A DNA stretch of 64,000 nt from contig DASZSV010000076.1 of assembly GCA_035548495.1 (NCBI GenBank), forward strand, positions 47,100 through 111,099, given 5' to 3'. Below the pieces are notes generated by a model. That model had not been told where the DNA came from. It was given only the letters and a program-made list of their open reading frames with translations, and made no database searches. Shown here one piece after another: positions 35,842 through 45,195 of this stretch (position 1 is the first letter of the stretch; every line of letters begins with the position of its first letter). The DNA comes from CAILZL01 sp035548495 (GTDB lineage: Bacteria > Pseudomonadota > Gammaproteobacteria > Steroidobacterales > Steroidobacteraceae). A program made the position numbers and the translations under genes.

Positions 35842-36309
35842 TCAGGACATCCGTGCTGTTGACCGTTCGCGAAACAGCCCGCTTCTGGATTTCATCAACG
35901 CCTGTAATAATCGCGGTGAACGCCGTGTCCAGTTGCGACTGATTTCTCCGGCCACTCTGGATTGCACCGCGCGATCCAGTTTCCTGCGCAACAGTCCCAT
36001 CATGCGGCCATCGGCAACCAGCACCACCGTATCGCATTGGTGCCGGTCAAACAGCTCAAGCAGCGCCTGATTGATCACCCGGATGAATTGCAGCGTGGCT
36101 TGATGCCGGAAATCAAGATGTCCGGAAAAGGAATGATACATGTGCCCTGCTGTACTGACGACACGTCCCGGTCTGGCACTGCCCAGTTCGTGTTCGTGCA
36201 GCCGCGCATCGGGATTGATAAATGCAGCGACTTGCTTCATGGGCTTTCCCGCAGCATCGGCGAGATAAATGCATGCGCGCTGCTGATCGGCAACAACAAT
36301 GGCAATCAT
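35842..36309 (-). CDS. Host attachment family protein (eRF1-like fold)
   Basis: A 155-residue protein of the Rhizobium host-attachment family. MIAIVVADQQRACIYLADA, LHEHELGSARPGRVVS, FIRVINQALLELFDRHQCDTVVLVADGRMMGLLRRKL are typical segments. The family is related to archaeal eRF1-like domains and is often found in stress clusters. ATG 36309 has a strong GGAGGT five bases upstream; the 36330 start does not. Biochemical function is not established. Confidence 0.82.
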   Translation of the reverse strand: MIAIVVADQQRACIYLADAAGKPMKQVAAFINPDARLHEHELGSARPGRVVSTAGHMYHSFSGHLDFRHQATLQFIRVINQALLELFDRHQCDTVVLVADGRMMGLLRRKLDRAVQSRVAGEISRNWTRRSPRLLQALMKSRSGLFRERSTARMS

Positions 36310-36462
36310 GTCACACCTCCGGATAGTCACTGCATGCTACAGGCAGGCATCCTTTGCAGCAGCCGTAATGCAGGAAGAACGTTAAGTACAAATCACGCTG
36401 TCATTGCCACGCCGGTGGATGACATTCTTGCTCATCTCTTGTCCACTTCATGCGAGGTCATC

Positions 36463-36801
36463 ATGAACAATCTGGAACCTGTGGTGGGTCAGTGGTATCG
36501 CCCGGTCCAGAAAGGACGCTCGTTCCAGGTGGTGGCATTCGAACCCGACAACGGCACCATTGAAATACAGAAATTTGATGGCGATGTGGATGAATGGGAC
36601 ATGGCTGCCTGGCGGGCAACACAGCTGGAGACAATTCCTGAACCTGAAGAATGGACCGGGCCCGTGGATGATATTGGACGGGATGATCTGCCCGATGATG
36701 ACGCCAGCGCCAGCATTGAATATGCGCCGGATGAAGCGCTCAATCAGATCTCGCCCGGCATGAATACCCACGAAGTTTTGCCCGGACAGGATGAAGATTG
36801 A
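36463..36801 (+). CDS. DUF6763-like acidic protein
   Basis: A 112-residue acidic protein. MNNLEPVVGQWYRPVQKGRS, VVAFEPDNGTIEIQKFDGDVDEWD and EPEEWTGPVDDIGRDDL match what I recall of the DUF6763 family of gammaproteobacteria. The N-terminal 60 residues look like a small beta-barrel; the C-terminal part is acidic and probably disordered. GAGGT precedes the ATG by five bases. Function unknown. Confidence 0.75.
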   Translation: MNNLEPVVGQWYRPVQKGRSFQVVAFEPDNGTIEIQKFDGDVDEWDMAAWRATQLETIPEPEEWTGPVDDIGRDDLPDDDASASIEYAPDEALNQISPGMNTHEVLPGQDED

Positions 36802-37101
36802 ATATTCACATGCACGTCATGCGCACGCAACTCTGCGCTGCCGCAGACATGTGATGAGCGTGGTCACATTGCATCGTGCCGCCATCTCTGCGGTGGTATT
36901 GCGATGACATCGCGCAATTTGTCCTGACAAATGCAATTTCTCTACGTAACACATGCAGTGAGTTATGCATGTTTGCGGATAGCAGGCGCATGACCGGCGG
37001 TGACAATGGCCGTGCTTTACGGCCAACAATGATTTGCAGCACTTCCATCAAACTTTCATCAACCATTGTCATCGCAGCGCTGGCTGCAACCCGGAGGATT
37101 T
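36802..37101. other. Regulatory-looking gap before the BON protein
   Basis: About 300 noncoding bases. It contains a near-perfect dyad ATTTGTC-CT-GACAAAT (36917-36932) and a hairpin GGCCGT-GCTTT-ACGGCC (37008-37024). The first may be an operator; the second could act in the leader RNA of the BON gene. No additional ORF is credible. Confidence 0.45.
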
Positions 37102-37764
37102 ATGAAAAGCGACACTCAACTTCGTGACGACATCATTGCCGAACTGGAATGGGATCCCAGTTTTGATTCGCGCAATATCGCCGTTGCTGTCAAGAATGGC
37201 ATCGCCACATTGAACGGCCACGTGACATCCTTTGCACAAAGCTGGCAGGCACAACGGGCTGCGCAAAACGTTGCAGGCGTCAAGGCAGTGGCCAACGAGA
37301 TACAAGTCAATCTGCCCGGCGACACACAACGCAGCGACACTGATATTGCGCAAGCCTGCATTGAAGCGTTGAGCGCCAATGTTGCCGTGCCTTCCACGGT
37401 GAAAGTGACGGTGCACAACGCGTGGATCAATCTCGGCGGTGAAGTATTTTTCTGGTATCAGAAAAAGGCGGCGGAACAGGCGGTGCGTTATCTGCGCGGC
37501 ATCAAGGGCATCAGCAACGGCATCATGGTCAAACCCGTGGTTGAGAAAAACATCTCGGAAAAGGAAATCCGCTCCAAGATTGAAAGCGCGTTTCAGCGTC
37601 ATGCTCACCAGGACGCCAATGCCATTCGTGTCACGGTGAAAGGCAGTGAGGTAACACTGGATGGCCGGGTGCCGACGTGGAATGAACGTCAAGCGGCCGA
37701 ACTGGCCGCATGGGCGGCGCCGGGCGTAACGCGGGTGGATGACAGACTGGTGATCAGTCAGTGA
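37102..37764 (+). CDS. Triple BON-domain protein
   Basis: A 220-residue protein with three BON domains at about residues 5-70, 77-145 and 148-218, each ending in a G-V/I-x-x-V/I-x-N/D-x-I pattern (VAGVKAVANEIQV, IKGISNGIMV, APGVTRVDDRLVI). There is no obvious signal peptide, unlike OsmY, so it may be cytoplasmic or exported another way. CGGAGG precedes the ATG. BON proteins are linked to osmotic and membrane stress. Confidence 0.92.
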   Translation: MKSDTQLRDDIIAELEWDPSFDSRNIAVAVKNGIATLNGHVTSFAQSWQAQRAAQNVAGVKAVANEIQVNLPGDTQRSDTDIAQACIEALSANVAVPSTVKVTVHNAWINLGGEVFFWYQKKAAEQAVRYLRGIKGISNGIMVKPVVEKNISEKEIRSKIESAFQRHAHQDANAIRVTVKGSEVTLDGRVPTWNERQAAELAAWAAPGVTRVDDRLVISQ

Positions 37765-37795
37765 ATCGCAGTTCATTGACGCTGCGCAAACAACG

Positions 37796-37821
37796 CACCC
37801 GGCAATATTGATTGCCGGGTG
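37796..37821. terminator. Bidirectional terminator between BON and mgtA genes
   Basis: CACCCGGCAAT-ATTG-ATTGCCGGGTG: a perfect 11-base stem with a four-base loop located between the convergent stops of the BON gene and the P-type ATPase gene. U tracts are weak on both sides, but position and stability support termination. Confidence 0.7.
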
Positions 37822-37865
37822 AAGGTCTCAGCGCTGACGATCCTTCGTTGTCACACGCCGGTCAA

Positions 37866-40391
37866 TCATGCCGGTTCACCACGATAAAACCGGCGTTTGA
37901 AGACTTCCACAATGACCAGATATGCAACCACCATGATGAAGAGAATCACAAAGAATCTGGCGGGCAGTACGACAAATCCGAAATAACCGCCGAGCGCAGT
38001 CAGCGGCAGCATCAATGCGACCGCAACCGCCAGCAATGAAATGAGTGTCAATAATGGATGTGGACGATGTGAAAACGGACTGTAACGGGTACGGATGACA
38101 AAGATCACCAGCACCTGTGTGGCAGCAGATTCAATGAACCAGCCAGTGTGAAATTCAGCGGCACCGGCATTGAACATCCTGAGCAGCACATAAAATGTCA
38201 GCACATCGAAAATGGAACTGATCAGACCCAGACGCCACATGAATCGCCGCACAAAGCCGATGTCCCAGTCGCGCGGCTTCTTCACTTCCTGCGGATCGAC
38301 GCGATCCATGGGAATGGCGATTTCGGAAAGATCGTACAGCAAGTTGTTCAACAGCACCTGCACGGGCAACATGGGCAGAAACGGCAACCATGCTGCGGCA
38401 ATGGCCATGCTGAACATGTTGCCGAAATTCGAACTGGTACCCATCATGATGTACTTCATGATATTGGCGAAGGTGCGCCGGCCTTCCATTACTCCTTCCT
38501 GCAATACACCAAGATCATGCTTGAGCATGATCATGTCTGCGGCCTGACGCGCCACATCCACTGCACTGTCAACCGAAATGCCCACATCGGCCGCATGCAG
38601 TGCGGGTGCATCATTGATGCCGTCACCGAGATAGCCCACGACATGACCACGCTGTTTCAACGCCAGTATGATGCGATCCTTCTGTGCCGGCGTAACGCGG
38701 CAAAAGACATTGGCCGCAGTCACTCTGGCACGCAAGCCGGTATCATCCATCGCGGCAAGCTCGCTGCCATTCAACACCTCGGTGATATGAAAGTTGACGG
38801 CCTCGCATAGATGACGGGTCACCAGTTCGTTATCGCCGGTGACAATCTTCAGCGCCACGCCGCGCTCTGCAAGCGACTGCAATACGGTTTCGATGCCGTT
38901 TTTGGGTGGATCGAGAAAGGCAATCATGCCGATGAACACCAGATCGGATTCATCATCGACCACTGCGCTCTGGTGGCTGCCAACAACGCGCCGGAACGCA
39001 ACGCCCAGCAGACGCATGCCGCTGCGTGCGCACTGGTCATGCAATGCCTGAAAAGCGAGAACATTGTCTTCCGTCATGGGCAATGCCGGATCACGCAATG
39101 ATGCAGCGTACTGTGTGGATAATTTCAGAATGTCTTCCGGCGCGCCTTTCACCATCAGCAGGCGTTCGTGTCCATTGTCGAGCAACACGGATACCCTGCG
39201 GCGATTGAAGTCGAAAGGCACTTCGTCAATTTTTTTCCATTCATGTATGTCGATCTGGTGATGTTTCAGAATCGCCTCGTCCAGCGGGCCGTGCAAACCG
39301 GTTTCAAAATGGCTGTTGAGGAAAGCCAGCAGAAAGACATCAGCACTTTCATTGCCGTTGCAATCCAGTGTACGCACTACGGCAATTTGCGCTTCGGTCA
39401 ATGTTCCGGTCTTGTCGGTGCACAACACATCCATGCTGCCGAGACTTTGAATGGCGGCGAGACGCTTCACGACCACCTGCTTGCGCGACATGATCAGTGC
39501 ACCATGCGCCAGCGTCACCGTGGTCACCATCGGCAGCAATTCCGGTGTCAGCCCCACTGCCAGTGCAACGGCAAAAAGAAACGATTCCATCACCGGCCGG
39601 TGCAACATCACCATCATCAGCAATACAAACAGCACCAGAAACACGGTCATGCGCATGATGAACAGGCCGAAATGCCGCATGCCGCGCTGAAAGGAATTCT
39701 CCGGTTCCGGCCGCAACAACAGATCCGCCACATCACCAATCTGAGTGTCCATGCCGGTGTTGCACACCATGACGGTCGCGGTGCCGCTGATCACCGACGT
39801 GCCCATGAATACTGCATTCAACGCATCATCCAGTGCAGTGCTTGGCGCATGCAGTTCCATTGCATGCTTCTCGACCGGAAAACCTTCACCGGTGAGCACG
39901 GATTGATTGACAAACAGATCTCTGGCTTCAAGCACGCGTGCATCCGCAGGCACCAGATCGCCGGCTGACAACAACACCACATCGCCGGGCACCACAGCAG
40001 TCACCGGTACTTCGATGCACTGTCCGTTGCGTTTGATTCTGGCGCGCACTGCAACGGACTTGCGCAATTGTTCCACCGCGCGCTCTGCGCGATATTCCTG
40101 GATGAAATCCAGTGTCACGCTGAACAACACCATGACACCAATGATGGCAACACTGGCCTTTTCGTGCAGCAAGGCAGAGATCGCACTGGCACTGAGCAGT
40201 ATCAGCACCAGCGGATTGGAAAATCGCAGCAGAAATTTGTGGAGCAGTGATCGTTGCCGCGAATGCAACTGGTTCAATCCATGCTGATCAGCACGGCGCT
40301 GTGCTTCTTCAACCGTCAGTCCTTCATTGCCCGCCTGCAATGCGGACTGCACTGCTGTGAGGGGCATGTTCCAGAATTGGGTAATGGCCAT
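37866..40391 (-). CDS. mgtA: Magnesium-translocating P-type ATPase, MgtA/MgtB type
   Basis: An 841-residue P3B-type ATPase. The phosphorylation motif is DVLCTDKTGTLTEAQ, the hinge motif YLGDGINDAPALHAADVGIS, and the A-domain segment VLTGEGFPVEKHA. The C-terminal membrane region contains NNLLYDLSEIAIPMDRVD, typical of MgtA. It would import Mg2+ at the inner membrane. No MgtC or leader peptide gene is visible. It parallels the DosR-controlled P-type ATPase CtpF only at the broad family level. Confidence 0.93.
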   Translation of the reverse strand: MAITQFWNMPLTAVQSALQAGNEGLTVEEAQRRADQHGLNQLHSRQRSLLHKFLLRFSNPLVLILLSASAISALLHEKASVAIIGVMVLFSVTLDFIQEYRAERAVEQLRKSVAVRARIKRNGQCIEVPVTAVVPGDVVLLSAGDLVPADARVLEARDLFVNQSVLTGEGFPVEKHAMELHAPSTALDDALNAVFMGTSVISGTATVMVCNTGMDTQIGDVADLLLRPEPENSFQRGMRHFGLFIMRMTVFLVLFVLLMMVMLHRPVMESFLFAVALAVGLTPELLPMVTTVTLAHGALIMSRKQVVVKRLAAIQSLGSMDVLCTDKTGTLTEAQIAVVRTLDCNGNESADVFLLAFLNSHFETGLHGPLDEAILKHHQIDIHEWKKIDEVPFDFNRRRVSVLLDNGHERLLMVKGAPEDILKLSTQYAASLRDPALPMTEDNVLAFQALHDQCARSGMRLLGVAFRRVVGSHQSAVVDDESDLVFIGMIAFLDPPKNGIETVLQSLAERGVALKIVTGDNELVTRHLCEAVNFHITEVLNGSELAAMDDTGLRARVTAANVFCRVTPAQKDRIILALKQRGHVVGYLGDGINDAPALHAADVGISVDSAVDVARQAADMIMLKHDLGVLQEGVMEGRRTFANIMKYIMMGTSSNFGNMFSMAIAAAWLPFLPMLPVQVLLNNLLYDLSEIAIPMDRVDPQEVKKPRDWDIGFVRRFMWRLGLISSIFDVLTFYVLLRMFNAGAAEFHTGWFIESAATQVLVIFVIRTRYSPFSHRPHPLLTLISLLAVAVALMLPLTALGGYFGFVVLPARFFVILFIMVVAYLVIVEVFKRRFYRGEPA

Positions 40392-40416
40392 GGAGGTGCT
40401 GCAGTTGTTATCAACC

Positions 40417-40434
40417 CGGTAATCTCTGTTACCG
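40417..40434. promoter_or_regulatory. Dyad upstream of mgtA
   Basis: CGGTAA-TCTCTG-TTACCG, perfect six-base arms with six-base spacing, centred about 35 bases before the mgtA start, so within or next to the leader. It has the same arm and spacer lengths as the dyad before pncB but different half-sites. Confidence 0.4.
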
Positions 40435-40608
40435 CGTTTATGGAAATGTACCTCATTGCCGGGTCAACGTTGAATTATTTGTATCAACTTCATCTGCCCG
40501 GCATCTTCCTGCACGCTTATCCATTCGTGATTCAGCGGTGAACATCACGCATCATGGCCGGAAAAACACCATGACGAAATCCATGACTGTCACGCACGCG
40601 TGCAACGA

Positions 40609-40974
40609 TCAGAACAGCGCATGCAGTACCAGAGCGGTGTCTTCATCCACGTTCTTGAACTGCATGCCTGCATGAAATCGTCCCGAACCATTGTCCTGAC
40701 AATGACGGACCTCGGCAATCAGTTTCATGTACGAGGGACCGCCCAGATGTGTCAGGTCGATTTCCACGATGCACTCCTGACCTGGATCAAGCAGATAAGG
40801 CACTTCTGCGCGCAATCCACCGATGGACATGTCCATGGTATGTCCGGCAATTTTGAGTTCACCGGGCAGCGTAATGTCGGCCATGACATGCATCGCGCGC
40901 CGCGGCGATGTGCGGCGTTCGATACCACTGGAGTGAACGTCTTCCGTACTGGAACTCTGGGGATGCACAGACAT
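40609..40974 (-). CDS. PilZ domain protein
   Basis: A 121-residue single PilZ domain. The cyclic di-GMP binding motifs are RRTSPR (RxxxR) and DMSIGGLRAEV (D/NxSxxG). Stand-alone PilZ proteins act as cyclic di-GMP receptors controlling motility, adhesion or exopolysaccharide. The diguanylate cyclase at 29.3 kb could supply the ligand; a direct link is inference. Confidence 0.9.
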   Translation of the reverse strand: MSVHPQSSSTEDVHSSGIERRTSPRRAMHVMADITLPGELKIAGHTMDMSIGGLRAEVPYLLDPGQECIVEIDLTHLGGPSYMKLIAEVRHCQDNGSGRFHAGMQFKNVDEDTALVLHALF

Positions 40975-41077
40975 AACACCCTCGAAAGCAAAGGTTTATT
41001 GACATCAGGATCGGCCGCCAGCATGCGGACTTGAGTCACGCCACCGGCGGCACACATTCCCGTGTCTATCCTTATCA

Positions 41078-43705
41078 CTAATCGAGCATGACTTCCATGG
41101 CGGGTTCACGCAGATTGTAGTGGGAGCTCATGGATCTTCCATAAGCACCCGCAGTGCCAATGACGATGACATCCCCTTCGACTGTCGGTGGCAGCAACCG
41201 GTCCAGACCAATCTGGTCACCCGATTCACAAATCGGACCGACCACATTCACTGTTTGCGACGGCGGTTCAGCCAGACGGGTCAGGTTGGCAATTTCATGA
41301 TGCGCGCCATACAACGCCGGACGGATCAGCGAGTTCATGCCCGTGGCAATGCCTACATACTGAACATCGCCCTTGCCCTTGCGTTGCGTCACGGTGGACA
41401 CCAGCACGCCGGCTTCGGCCACCAGGTAACGTCCCGGTTCCATCCACAATTGATACTGTGGATGCTGTTGCTTGAATTCAACAAGGATGGCATTGAGTGC
41501 TGCGATGTCAAACGCCGGTTGCTGCAACTTCTCCGGCACACCCAGACCGCCGCCGATATCGAGTATGCGCACGTCCTTGAATCTGCCCGCCAGCGATACC
41601 AGCGTCTCGGCGACTTCGCGCCAGTTATCGACATTGAACACGCCGCTGCCGGTGTGAGCCTGCAAGCCCACGACGCGCACCTGATGTTTTTCGACCAGTT
41701 GCAACAACTCATCGAAATCGGACAACGGAATACCAAACTTGGAATGCGTGCCCGCAGTTTTGACATGGTGATGATGTCCGCGTCCCTGCCCGGTGTCCAC
41801 ACGCAACAGCACATCATGTTGCTTGAAGATTTCAGGCCACGCCTGCAAGAGATACAGATTGTCGAGAGTAATGCGCACACCCAGCTTCAATGCATATTCA
41901 TATTCGCTGCGCGGCGCAAAGTTCGGCGTGAACAGTACGCGCTGCTTGTCGATGCCGGGAAAGGTTGCAAACACATAGTCGAGTTCGCCTTGCGACACAC
42001 ACTCCAGACCCAGACCATTGTCAACAAACAATTTGAGAATGTCAGCATGCCAGTTGGCCTTCATCGCATAGAACACCTGATCCACCGCTGCAAGCTGCTT
42101 CATCGCATTGGCCTGGCGCAGCAGGGTTGCACGATCATATACAAAGGCATTGCCATGCTTGCGCGCAATGTCGATCAACTGCTGCGACTTGTTCTGCCAC
42201 CACGCAGTAACAACATGATTGCCGCCCGAAGATGAACCATAGAGCTGTTCCCATGTGGGTCCGAGGATGTGTGCATTCGGATTGTCGTGAATGGTGATTT
42301 CATGCAGGCGTGCGACCAGCCGGTCACCCTGCTCTTCATCCACCACAAACGTAACATTGAGATCATTGGCTGCCTGCGTCACCAGATACACTTTCTGTTC
42401 TTCAAACAGTTCCAGCGCATCGCCCAGCTTGTGCAGAATGCCGCGAATGCTTTTGCCCACCAGACTCACTGCGGCGCACGGACCAAAGGTTTGCACGCGG
42501 CACAGCTGCGCAAGGTCATTCACCAGTGCATCCAGTGCTTCCTGATGCAATGCATTTGCAGCGGGATCAAGCGATACGGTGACATTGGTTTCCGATGTTG
42601 ACACCAGATCCACCGACATGCCGTGCTGCTTGAATACCTGGAAGGCATCCGCAAGAAATCCCACGGAATGCCACATGCCCACGGTTTCCATGGATATCAA
42701 TGTAATTCCTTTTTTAACCGTGACCGCTTTGACATGCGCATCACCATCGCCGCCATGTGCAGTCACCACCGTGCCTTCAAGATCGGGCGTTTGTGTTGCA
42801 TAGACATACAACGGTATGCCGAATTGCTTGACGGGCATGATGCAACGCGGATGCAACACCTTGGCACCGGCACTGGCGATTTCCTGCGCTTCATCATATT
42901 CCAGTGCTTTCAGCAATCTTGCCGTTGGCACCGAACGCGGATTGGCGCTGAACATGCCGGGCACATCGGTCCATATTTCAAGACGGCAGGCGAGCAGCTT
43001 GGCGGCGAAGTAACTGCCCGATGTATCCGAACCACCGCGTCCCAGCAACACCGTATCGCCTGCATCATCACTGGCAATGAATCCCTGTGTAATGTGCACC
43101 TGTCCATGCCGCAACCATTCCGCCTGCAATTGCGGATCCGGTTCAAAGTTGCAGGTGGCGGAAAGATAACTGGCGCGTGTGTTTGCATTCTTGCGTGACT
43201 CTGCCTTCAACACCGTGCGTGCATCAACCCATCGTGTGTTCAATCCCTGTGATGCAAGATAGGCCGCACCCAATCGTGTTGCCATCAGCTCACCCTGCGC
43301 CATCACTCGCGCGCGCAGGCGTTCGCTCACCTCACCCACCAGAGCAATGCCGGAGGCAATCTGCCGCAGACGTGCAAACTGCTCTTCAAGCTCTGCATCT
43401 GGTTTCACCTCCAGATCGGCAGCCAGATCGCGATGACGCTTGATGATGGTATCGAGCACCGGTTCCCACGAACCGTGCAACGCTTCTGTCAGCAACTTTT
43501 CCAGACTGTCCGTCATTTTTGAAATGGCGGAATGCACCACCACCGGATGCAGACCTTCTGCAATGCGTGCCTTGACGATGTTGGAGATATTTTTCCAGTT
43601 GGCAGCGGTTGAAACACTGGTGCCGCCAAATTTCAATACCACTGCCTTTGTCAGTTGCGGAGAGATATGGCTGCCGGCGTGCTGCGTTGTTGTTGAAGTG
43701 CGCAT
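41078..43705 (-). CDS. lysAC: Bifunctional aspartate kinase / diaminopimelate decarboxylase
   Basis: An 875-residue fusion catalysing the first and last steps of lysine synthesis. The N-terminal 460 residues are aspartate kinase (VLKFGGTSVSTAANW, GRGGSDTSGSYFAAKL, ACT region with VSTSETNVTVSLD). The C-terminal 400 residues are PLP-dependent LysA (FYAMKANWHADILKL with the PLP Lys, IDIGGGLGVP-like DIGGGLG, EPGRYLVAEAG, CESGDQIG). This fusion is known in Xanthomonadales and some relatives. A gene end of this type allows tight coupling of pathway ends. Confidence 0.95.
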   Translation of the reverse strand: MRTSTTTQHAGSHISPQLTKAVVLKFGGTSVSTAANWKNISNIVKARIAEGLHPVVVHSAISKMTDSLEKLLTEALHGSWEPVLDTIIKRHRDLAADLEVKPDAELEEQFARLRQIASGIALVGEVSERLRARVMAQGELMATRLGAAYLASQGLNTRWVDARTVLKAESRKNANTRASYLSATCNFEPDPQLQAEWLRHGQVHITQGFIASDDAGDTVLLGRGGSDTSGSYFAAKLLACRLEIWTDVPGMFSANPRSVPTARLLKALEYDEAQEIASAGAKVLHPRCIMPVKQFGIPLYVYATQTPDLEGTVVTAHGGDGDAHVKAVTVKKGITLISMETVGMWHSVGFLADAFQVFKQHGMSVDLVSTSETNVTVSLDPAANALHQEALDALVNDLAQLCRVQTFGPCAAVSLVGKSIRGILHKLGDALELFEEQKVYLVTQAANDLNVTFVVDEEQGDRLVARLHEITIHDNPNAHILGPTWEQLYGSSSGGNHVVTAWWQNKSQQLIDIARKHGNAFVYDRATLLRQANAMKQLAAVDQVFYAMKANWHADILKLFVDNGLGLECVSQGELDYVFATFPGIDKQRVLFTPNFAPRSEYEYALKLGVRITLDNLYLLQAWPEIFKQHDVLLRVDTGQGRGHHHHVKTAGTHSKFGIPLSDFDELLQLVEKHQVRVVGLQAHTGSGVFNVDNWREVAETLVSLAGRFKDVRILDIGGGLGVPEKLQQPAFDIAALNAILVEFKQQHPQYQLWMEPGRYLVAEAGVLVSTVTQRKGKGDVQYVGIATGMNSLIRPALYGAHHEIANLTRLAEPPSQTVNVVGPICESGDQIGLDRLLPPTVEGDVIVIGTAGAYGRSMSSHYNLREPAMEVMLD

Positions 43706-43747
43706 GATGATGAAGTGTCAATTGCTGGGCTTGAATACGGCGCAAAA

Positions 43748-43774
43748 AAAACGGGGCGGTTATTGCCCCGTTTT
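43748..43774 (-). terminator. Intrinsic terminator after the PA3496-like gene
   Basis: AAAACGGGGC-N7-GCCCCGTTTT, a perfect 10-base stem; on the minus strand it is followed by a run of eight Ts. It lies 44 bases past the small gene and 43 before the lysAC start, so it separates the two units. Confidence 0.85.
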
Positions 43775-43817
43775 CATGCTGTCAGTGTGTAATCGAGTGA
43801 TGCGTGACAAGGGGCGC

Positions 43818-44039
43818 TCACAAATCCTCGTCGAAATCCAGAAGTTGTTTCTGCAGGCGTTTCTCCGCCAGCACATCTTCGAGTTTGCTCCATGCAGCGC
43901 GGCCTTTTTTAACAACCCCCGGGTTGGCGGTACGGGAACGGCGATCGGCACGCTCCATCAGCCGGTCGTAGTCCGGCTCGTCTTCGCTGGCGACAACGAA
44001 TTCGTCGTCGATGTCAAAACTTCCGTCGTCTCTTTCCAC
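43818..44039 (-). CDS. PA3496-like small protein
   Basis: A 73-residue acidic protein from GTG 44039, with AGGA nine bases upstream. The tail AAWSKLEDVLAEKRLQKQLLDF matches the pattern of PA3496-type putative envelope-integrity proteins of gammaproteobacteria. The N-terminal half is rich in Asp/Glu. An upstream ATG at 44150 would cover the promoter and add unlikely residues. Function is poorly known. Confidence 0.65.
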   Translation of the reverse strand: MERDDGSFDIDDEFVVASEDEPDYDRLMERADRRSRTANPGVVKKGRAAWSKLEDVLAEKRLQKQLLDFDEDL

Positions 44040-44109
44040 GGTGGGTAGTCCTGCAAAAAGTACTGTGATTACATCGAATTGGCACCCGGTGCCTGCTCGA
44101 AAGTGCCGG

Positions 44110-44137
44110 ACTATATACAGATTTTTGAAGTTTTCAA
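44110..44137 (-). promoter_or_regulatory. Sigma70-like promoter of the PA3496-like gene
   Basis: On the minus strand, TTGAAA (-35) and TATAGT (-10) are separated by 16 bases, in an A/T-rich setting. The predicted start near 44103 gives a 64-base leader containing the perfect hairpin GGCACC-C-GGTGCC at 44081-44093. Confidence 0.6.
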
Positions 44138-44193
44138 TAAATATTGACAATCAGCTCAGAACCGGAGCACACGCCGCCCGGGCCAGCCGCTTC

Positions 44194-44215
44194 GCCGGGT
44201 TTTCCCCGGCTTTTT
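44194..44215 (+). terminator. Orphan terminator-like hairpin on the plus strand
   Basis: GCCGGG-TTTTC-CCCGGC followed by TTTTT. It is oriented for plus-strand transcripts, yet no plus-strand gene is nearby. It lies 120 bases past the PPK2 stop on the opposite strand and may still help end that transcript, or mark an unannotated small RNA. Confidence 0.45.
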
Positions 44216-44335
44216 GCGCAGTGTTTGCGCCTGTCCGGCGCCCCGGAAAGGGATAGTCGCCGCTGAAAAAACACGTCCTGAACTCGCCTGTTCAGCCGCA
44301 TTATGCAAGGCGCCCACCGCGATTGCGCACCGGGC

Positions 44336-45193
44336 TTATTGCTTGAGCAACATGCGCCGCGCGGCCGCGAGATTCCGTTTATGGGCCGCATCCACTTTCG
44401 GGTAGTGCAGGTCAAGATCACGCAGCGTCTGCACGATGATGTCGGCGATGATCAGCCTTGCATTTTCCTTGTCATCCGCAGGCACTACATACCACGGCGA
44501 ATCGTCCGAACTGGTGGCTTCAAGACAGTCCTGATAAGCCTGCATGTACTGCTTCCAGAAACCCCGTTCACGAATGTCATCCAGACTGAACTTCCAGTTT
44601 TTCTCCGGCCGTTCGATGCGGCTGAGAAAACGCTTGCGTTGCTCTTCTTTCGACAGATGCAGAAAGAATTTGATGATGCGCGTGCCATTGCAATGCAGAT
44701 GTGTTTCAAGATGACTGATGGAGTGATAACGCTGTCGCCATACATCATCGAGCGACATGTCGGGAATGGCCTGTGCGTGCAGCAGTTCGGGATGCACCCG
44801 CACAATCAGCACGTCTTCATAGTAGGAACGATTGAATATGCCGATGCGGCCGCGTTCCGGCAGACAGCGTGTAGTGCGCCACAGGAAATCATGATCGAGT
44901 TCTTCCGCACTGGGATGCTTGAAACTGAACACCTGACAACCCTGTGGATTGACACCGGACATCACATGCTTGATTGCGCCGTCCTTGCCTGCGGCATCCA
45001 TCGCCTGAAAAATCAGCAACAGTGCATAACGGTTGTCGGCATACAGCCTGCCTTGCAGCTCGCTCATTTCCCTGATCTGCTGCTGCAACAATTCTTCATA
45101 GTGTGCCTTGGAACGATACAGCGGTTTGTCGTGCGTTGCCCAATCCTTGAGGCGGACTTTCTCGCCGGGCCTGACGCGATATTTCTTGTGCAT
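44336..45193 (-). CDS. Polyphosphate kinase 2 family protein
   Basis: A 285-residue PPK2 enzyme using polyphosphate to phosphorylate nucleotides. Walker A-like AMDAAGKDGAIKHVMSGVNPQG, FLWRTTRCLPERGRIGIFNRSYYEDVLIVRVHPE (Walker B region and lid Arg residues) fit the PPK2-related class that can phosphorylate both AMP and ADP in studied members. ATG 45193 lies two bases from the glyoxalase stop, marking the end of a five-gene minus-strand run. Confidence 0.92.
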   Translation of the reverse strand: MHKKYRVRPGEKVRLKDWATHDKPLYRSKAHYEELLQQQIREMSELQGRLYADNRYALLLIFQAMDAAGKDGAIKHVMSGVNPQGCQVFSFKHPSAEELDHDFLWRTTRCLPERGRIGIFNRSYYEDVLIVRVHPELLHAQAIPDMSLDDVWRQRYHSISHLETHLHCNGTRIIKFFLHLSKEEQRKRFLSRIERPEKNWKFSLDDIRERGFWKQYMQAYQDCLEATSSDDSPWYVVPADDKENARLIIADIIVQTLRDLDLHYPKVDAAHKRNLAAARRMLLKQ

Positions 45194-45195
45194 GA

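Noticed and set aside
41120..42235. 371-codon plus-strand ORF inside lysAC
   Set aside because: Antisense to the conserved LysA domain; no recognisable motif.
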